Assembly (NCBI RefSeq): GCF_011038975.1 | Contig: NZ_JAAKEC010000006.1 | Span: 1-64,000, forward strand | Reading direction: 5' to 3' | DNA from: Adlercreutzia sp. ZJ176 | GTDB taxonomy: Bacteria > Actinomycetota > Coriobacteriia > Coriobacteriales > Eggerthellaceae | Length of the DNA stretch: 64,000 nucleotides | Part shown: positions 60,305 to 64,000 of the stretch, piece after piece | Layout of the letters: every line of letters starts with the position of its first letter | Numbering within the stretch: the first letter of the stretch is position 1 | Program-made: the position numbers and the translations under genes | Notes under the pieces: model-generated | The model's database searches: none | Told to the model about the DNA's origin: nothing | Seen by the model: only the letters and a program-made list of their open reading frames with translations

Positions 60305-60499
60305 ATGAAAGCAGCAGAGATTCGTGAACTTTCTGCCGAAGACCTGCAGGCGAAGTTGAAGGAGGCGCGTGCTGAGCTGTTCAACCTGCGCTTCCAGATG
60401 GCCACGAGCCAGCTTGACAACACCGCCCGCGTTAAGCAGGTTAAGAAGGACATCGCGCGCATCCAGACCGAGATGCGTGCTCGTGAGCTGAGCGCGTAG
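60305..60499 (+). CDS. rpmC: 50S ribosomal protein L29
   Basis: A 64-residue two-helix protein near the tunnel exit. [14 protein letters not shown] and [10 protein letters not shown] are characteristic. It follows rplP with no gap. Confidence 0.96.
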   Translation: MKAAEIRELSAEDLQAKLKEARAELFNLRFQMATSQLDNTARVKQVKKDIARIQTEMRARELSA

Positions 60500-60519
60500 C
60501 TTAAGGGAAGGTGTGAGAA

Positions 60520-60780
60520 ATGACTGAAGAGCGCAATTTGCGTAAGGTCCGTCAGGGCGTCGTGGTCAGCGACACCAATGACAAGACCATCGTGGTAGCC
60601 GTCGAGCAGCGCAAACCGCATCCGGTGTACGGCAAGATGATGACCACCACGAAGAAGTTCCATGCCCATGACGAGAACAACGAAGCCGGCGTTGGCGACA
60701 TCGTTCAGATCATGGAGACGCGCCCGCTGTCCAAGATGAAGCGCTGGCGCCTCGTGAAGATCGTCGAGAAGGCCAAATAG
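60520..60780 (+). CDS. rpsQ: 30S ribosomal protein S17
   Basis: An 86-residue S17, an early 30S assembly protein. [21 protein letters not shown] and the [15 protein letters not shown] end fit the family. It is the last S10-operon gene; the spc genes follow directly. Confidence 0.97.
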   Translation: MTEERNLRKVRQGVVVSDTNDKTIVVAVEQRKPHPVYGKMMTTTKKFHAHDENNEAGVGDIVQIMETRPLSKMKRWRLVKIVEKAK

Positions 60781-60830
60781 CGCGTGTGCGTTGCATGCAG
60801 CTATCTTTTTAGGAAAGTTAGGTAAAGCAT

Positions 60831-61199
60831 ATGATTCAGATGCAATCCATGCTCGCGGTGGCCGACAACTCCGGCGCTCGCAAGGTGCAGTGCATCAAGG
60901 TCCTCGGCGGCTCGAAGCGCCGCTATGCGGGCCTCGGTGATGTGATCATCTGCAGCGTGAAAGAGGCTATGCCCAACGGTAACGTGAAGAAGGGCGAGGT
61001 CGTCCGCTGCGTGATCGTGCGCGTGAAGAAGGAAGTCCGTCGCGCTGACGGCTCCTACATCCGCTTCGACCAGAACGCCGCCGTTCTGATCAACAACGAC
61101 GGCTCTCCGCGCGGCACCCGTATCTTCGGGCCCGTCGCCCGCGAGCTCCGCGACAAGAAGTACATGAAGATCGTGTCTCTGGCACCGGAAACGCTCTAA
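60831..61199 (+). CDS. rplN: 50S ribosomal protein L14
   Basis: A 122-residue L14 contributing to intersubunit bridges. [27 protein letters not shown] and [13 protein letters not shown] are typical. It begins the spc part of the cluster, 50 bases after rpsQ. Confidence 0.97.
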   Translation: MIQMQSMLAVADNSGARKVQCIKVLGGSKRRYAGLGDVIICSVKEAMPNGNVKKGEVVRCVIVRVKKEVRRADGSYIRFDQNAAVLINNDGSPRGTRIFGPVARELRDKKYMKIVSLAPETL

Positions 61200-61213
61200 G
61201 GGAGGTGTCAGTC

Positions 61214-61531
61214 ATGAAAATGCATGTGAAGAAGGGCGATACCGTCAAGATCCTGTGCGGCAAGGACAAGGGCAAGCAGGGCAAGATCCTGCGCTCGATC
61301 CCGCAGAAGCAGCGCGTGGTCGTCGAGGGCGCCAACATGATGAAGAAGGCCATGCGCCCGACTCAGGCGAACCCGCAGGGCGGCATCTCCACCATGGAGG
61401 CCCCCATCCACGTCTCCAACGTGATGCTGGTGTGCCCGCACTGCAACCAGGCGTCCCGCGTCTCGAAGCGCGTGAACGAGGCCGGCAAGAAGGTCCGCGT
61501 CTGCAAGAAGTGCAACAAGGACATCGACTAG
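61214..61531 (+). CDS. rplX: 50S ribosomal protein L24
   Basis: A 105-residue L24, an assembly initiator with a KOW motif ([18 protein letters not shown]). The C terminus has four cysteines (CPHCNQ and CKKCNKD) that could bind zinc. ATG at 61214 is eight bases after GGAGG; the GTG at 61205 overlaps that site and is rejected. Confidence 0.96.
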   Translation: MKMHVKKGDTVKILCGKDKGKQGKILRSIPQKQRVVVEGANMMKKAMRPTQANPQGGISTMEAPIHVSNVMLVCPHCNQASRVSKRVNEAGKKVRVCKKCNKDID

Positions 61532-61744
61532 CTTTGTTCCGCCGTTGCTGACGCAACGGCGGAACAGCTCGACGCTGCGGCTTTCCCCAGCACCCCACCT
61601 TGTCGCGCTGACGAAAGCTCGTGTACGAAGTACACTTCGCCTTCGCCATCACGCCAATCTGGGGCACTGGGAAAACCCTCGCTGACGTTACGAACGTTCA
61701 GCGAGGGTTTCGCTGTAGTAACGAGGTTGATTTGAGCGCATGGG
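61532..61744. repeat. Palindromic sequence between rplX and rplE
   Basis: Several strong palindromes lie in a row. GTTCCGCCGTTGC/GCAACGGCGGAAC (about 61535-61564) has a 13-bp stem. TTTCCCCAGCACCCCA and a near-complement TGGGGCACTGGGAAAA (about 61582-61676) enclose GTGTAC-GAA-GTACAC. AAACCCTCGCTGA/TCAGCGAGGGTTT (about 61674-61711) follows. None has a classic T-run, although the last may act as a terminator. It resembles an inserted palindromic repeat element or a complex control region. Confidence 0.6.
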
Positions 61745-61773
61745 TTGACCGGGGAGGGGCTTTCGGGTAAAGT
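61745..61773 (+). promoter_or_regulatory. Promoter upstream of rplE
   Basis: -35 TTGACC (61745-61750), a 17-base spacer and -10 TAAAGT (61768-61773). It could start a separate transcript for rplE onward. Confidence 0.7.
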
Positions 61774-61870
61774 CTCTTCTTCGGGCGCCCATGCGCTCTA
61801 TGGCCCTGGGATACCAGGGACGCGGGGTCGGAAATCCCGCGTTTAATTCATCGACGGAAAGGTTTCACCT
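61774..61870 (+). other. Leader of rplE with two hairpins
   Basis: CCCTGG-GATA-CCAGGG (61804-61819) and CGCGGG/CCCGCG (61821-61841) form two adjacent hairpins before the rplE ribosome-binding site (GGAAAGG). A binding site for a ribosomal-protein repressor is possible; S8 regulates spc translation near rplE in Escherichia coli, but this sequence does not obviously mimic that site. Confidence 0.4.
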
Positions 61871-62416
61871 ATGGCTCCTCGTTTGAAGGAAAAGTATCAG
61901 AATGAGATCGTCGCCAAGCTCGAGAGCGAGCTCGGCATCGCCAACGTCAACCAGGTTCCGCGTCTCGAGAAGATCGTCGTGAACATGGGCGTGGGCGCTG
62001 CCGCCGGCGACTCCAAGCTGCTCGACGCCGCCATGAACGACATGCGCATCATCACCGGCCAGCAGCCCTGCGTCACCCGCGCCAAGAAGTCCATCGCCGG
62101 CTTCCATGTGCGCGAGGGCCAGGCCATCGGCTGCAAGGTCACCCTGCGCGGCGACCGCATGTGGGAGTTCCTCGACCGCCTGCTGGCGACCGCCCTTCCC
62201 CGCGTGCGCGACTTCCGCGGCATCTCGCCGAAGAGCTTCGACGGCCGCGGCAACTACACGCTCGGCATCACCGAGCAGCTGATCTTCCCCGAGATCGACT
62301 ACGACAAGATTGATCGCACCCGCGGCATGGACATCACGTTCGTGACCACGGCTGACGACAACGAGAGCGCCTTCGCGCTGCTTTCCGCGCTGGGCTTCCC
62401 GTTCAAGAGCAAGTAA
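61871..62416 (+). CDS. rplE: 50S ribosomal protein L5
   Basis: A 181-residue L5, which binds 5S rRNA in the central protuberance. [28 protein letters not shown] and the [11 protein letters not shown] segment are typical. It has its own promoter and leader. Confidence 0.97.
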   Translation: MAPRLKEKYQNEIVAKLESELGIANVNQVPRLEKIVVNMGVGAAAGDSKLLDAAMNDMRIITGQQPCVTRAKKSIAGFHVREGQAIGCKVTLRGDRMWEFLDRLLATALPRVRDFRGISPKSFDGRGNYTLGITEQLIFPEIDYDKIDRTRGMDITFVTTADDNESAFALLSALGFPFKSK

Positions 62417-62423
62417 ACCGAAC

Positions 62424-62445
62424 AGCCGCCTCGCAAGGGGCGGCT
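62424..62445 (+). terminator. Hairpin after rplE
   Basis: AGCCGCC (62424-62430) pairs with GGCGGCT (62439-62445), followed by TGTTTG. The T-run is weak, so it may be a partial terminator or mRNA-processing signal inside the operon. Confidence 0.4.
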
Positions 62446-62517
62446 TGTTTGCGTAACCTCAGGCAACAAGACCTGAAGCATGGGGTTTCGGGTCTTTAAG
62501 CAAGAAAGAAGGAATGC

Positions 62518-62703
62518 ATGGCTAAGAAATCGATGATCGCCAAAGCCAAGCGCGAGCCGAAGTTCTCCACGCGTCAGCACAACCGCTGCACGCGTTGCGG
62601 GCGTCCCCGTGCTTACTATCGCAAGTTCGGCCTGTGCCGCATCTGCTTGCGTGAATTGGCCAACAAAGGCGAGCTGCCCGGCGTGACCAAGTCTTCCTGG
62701 TAA
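62518..62703 (+). CDS. rpsN: 30S ribosomal protein S14, zinc-binding (type Z)
   Basis: A 61-residue short S14 with four zinc ligands (CTRCGRP and CRICLREL). The short zinc form is typical of Gram-positive and many actinobacterial spc operons. ATG follows AAGGAA. Confidence 0.97.
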   Translation: MAKKSMIAKAKREPKFSTRQHNRCTRCGRPRAYYRKFGLCRICLRELANKGELPGVTKSSW

Positions 62704-62806
62704 GAGCTGGCACACGTTTAGGGTGTGTCGACGTGAAAGGCGGAGGCGCTAAGGGCGCCGACGAACCGAACGCTCGGCTCATCACGAATCAAAGGAGAAA
62801 ACAAAC

Positions 62807-63205
62807 ATGACAATGACCGATCCCATCGCAGATATGCTTACGCGCGTGCGTAATGCCCAGTCTGCCGGCAAGGAAACGGTGTCCATGCCCTCGAGCAAGA
62901 AGCTCATCGAGATTGCTCGCATCATGGACCAGGAGGGCTACATCCGCGGTTACGAGGTGATCGACGGCGAGCCCCGCGCGACGCTTGAGATCACGCTGAA
63001 GTACGGCCCGAAGAAGGCCAAGACCATCCGCGGCATCAAGCGCATCTCCAAGCCCGGCCTGCGCATCTACGCCGGCAAGGACGAGCTGCCCCGCGTGCTC
63101 GGCGGCCTCGGCACGGCTATCATCTCGACGAGTCACGGCGTCATGACCGACCGCGATGCCCGCAAGAAGGGCGTCGGCGGCGAGGTCATCGCTTACATCT
63201 GGTAG
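62807..63205 (+). CDS. rpsH: 30S ribosomal protein S8
   Basis: A 132-residue S8, a central-domain assembly protein. [19 protein letters not shown] and the [21 protein letters not shown] end are conserved. It starts at ATG 62807 after AAAGGAG; an internal ATG at 62813 is an alternative. Confidence 0.97.
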   Translation: MTMTDPIADMLTRVRNAQSAGKETVSMPSSKKLIEIARIMDQEGYIRGYEVIDGEPRATLEITLKYGPKKAKTIRGIKRISKPGLRIYAGKDELPRVLGGLGTAIISTSHGVMTDRDARKKGVGGEVIAYIW

Positions 63206-63224
63206 GAAAGGGAGGTATTGCATT

Positions 63225-63764
63225 ATGTCTCGTATCGGCAAGATGCCCGTCACCGTTCCTGCTGGCGTTGACGTGACCATCGACGGCACCACGGTGACCG
63301 TCAAGGGCCCCAAGGGTGAGCTCACGCGCACCTTTCAGCCCTGCATGACCATCACGCAGGAAGGCAGCGAGATCATCGTCTCCCGTCCTGACGACACCCG
63401 TGAGTCCAAGAGCTTCCACGGCCTGACCCGCACCCTCATCCACAACATGGTCGAGGGCGTGTCCGCCGGCTTCACCAAGAAGCTGCAGCTCGTGGGCGTC
63501 GGCTACCGCGCCGCGCTCAAGGGCAAGGACCTCGAGATGCAGCTCGGCTTCTCGCACCCCGTCCTGGTGGAGGCCCCCGAGGGCATCACCTTCGAGGTTC
63601 CCAGCCAGACCGAGATCGTCGTCTCCGGCCCCTCCAAGGAGCAGGTCGGCCAGGTCGCCGCGAACATCCGCAAATGGCGCAAGCCGGAGCCCTACAAGGG
63701 CAAGGGCATCCGCTACGAGGGCGAGCATGTTCGTCGCAAGGTTGGCAAGGCTGGCAAGGACTAA
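63225..63764 (+). CDS. rplF: 50S ribosomal protein L6
   Basis: A 179-residue L6 near the factor-binding site. [17 protein letters not shown] and the C-terminal [21 protein letters not shown] are typical. ATG at 63225 follows GGGAGG. Confidence 0.97.
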   Translation: MSRIGKMPVTVPAGVDVTIDGTTVTVKGPKGELTRTFQPCMTITQEGSEIIVSRPDDTRESKSFHGLTRTLIHNMVEGVSAGFTKKLQLVGVGYRAALKGKDLEMQLGFSHPVLVEAPEGITFEVPSQTEIVVSGPSKEQVGQVAANIRKWRKPEPYKGKGIRYEGEHVRRKVGKAGKD

Positions 63765-63798
63765 GCGTCCGCTCGGTATCTGATTGAAGGGATTATCA

Positions 63799-64000
63799 AT
63801 GAATAAGCTTCAGAAAAAGCAGGCCGGGTTGGCACGTCGCCATCGTCGCGTTCGCGCGAAGATCTCTGGCACGGCGGCTCGTCCTCGTCTGTGCGTTACG
63901 CGCAGCAACAACAACATCTACGTGCAGTTCGTCGATGACGTTGCCCACACGACCATCTGCGGCGTCTCCACGCTCGGCCCTGAGTTCAAGGCCACGGGCA
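63799..64000 (+). CDS. rplR: 50S ribosomal protein L18 (partial, runs off the window)
   Basis: The first 67 residues of L18, a 5S rRNA-binding protein: [19 protein letters not shown] and [20 protein letters not shown] match the family. The gene continues past the window end. Confidence 0.95.
   Translation, partial: MNKLQKKQAGLARRHRRVRAKISGTAARPRLCVTRSNNNIYVQFVDDVAHTTICGVSTLGPEFKATG

Overview
The window is chromosomal DNA from a high-GC bacterium of the class Coriobacteriia, most likely family Eggerthellaceae (Eggerthella/Gordonibacter/Adlercreutzia relatives). The call rests on high-GC coding with many GTG/TTG starts, a C-P lyase operon ending in a PHP-domain cyclic phosphodiesterase of the type characterised from Eggerthella lenta (PhnPP), and a large repeat-rich surface protein with a C-terminal membrane anchor. 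No 16S gene or marker allowing a species call is present.

Layout. (1) 1-9.8 kb is an accessory region. It holds the end of one ISL3-type insertion sequence, a complete ISL3-type element with an 8-bp target duplication, a membrane-protein remnant followed by ugd, a second ISL3-like element with a frameshifted transposase, an AbiL-like pair (AAA ATPase + RloB), and a HipBA toxin-antitoxin pair with a clear operator. (2) 10.3-21.6 kb is a phosphonate operon, phnDCEE-GHIJK-ML-phnPP: ABC uptake, C-P lyase core complex, then hydrolysis of the cyclic ribose phosphate. (3) 21.6-34.5 kb is mixed: tatD, uppP, chorismate mutase-DAHP synthase behind a leader hairpin, a RhuM-Fic gene bracketed by 44-bp direct repeats, an AEC transporter, two decayed genes, a UvrD/PcrA helicase, a CBS-type pyrophosphatase and an M20 peptidase carrying two perfect parS sites. 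(4) 35.1-40.1 kb is rpsL-rpsG-fusA-rpsJ-rplC-rplD-rplW, closed by a strong intrinsic terminator. (5) 40.2-57.3 kb is about 17 kb of unrelated genes: an ABC/FtsX exporter, an Fe-S/flavoprotein pair, a 1,929-residue adhesin, trigger factor and YgiQ. (6) From 57.4 kb the S10/spc cluster resumes behind its own consensus promoter, rplB to rplR, with another promoter and palindromic sequence between rplX and rplE. The window ends inside rplR.

The strongest unusual points are the splitting of the S10 operon between rplW and rplB with terminator and promoter at the break, two 16/16 parS palindromes inside an extra low-complexity segment of a peptidase, and the repeat-flanked RhuM-Fic gene. The tufA position between fusA and rpsJ is empty. 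No rRNA, tRNA or CRISPR array was recognised.
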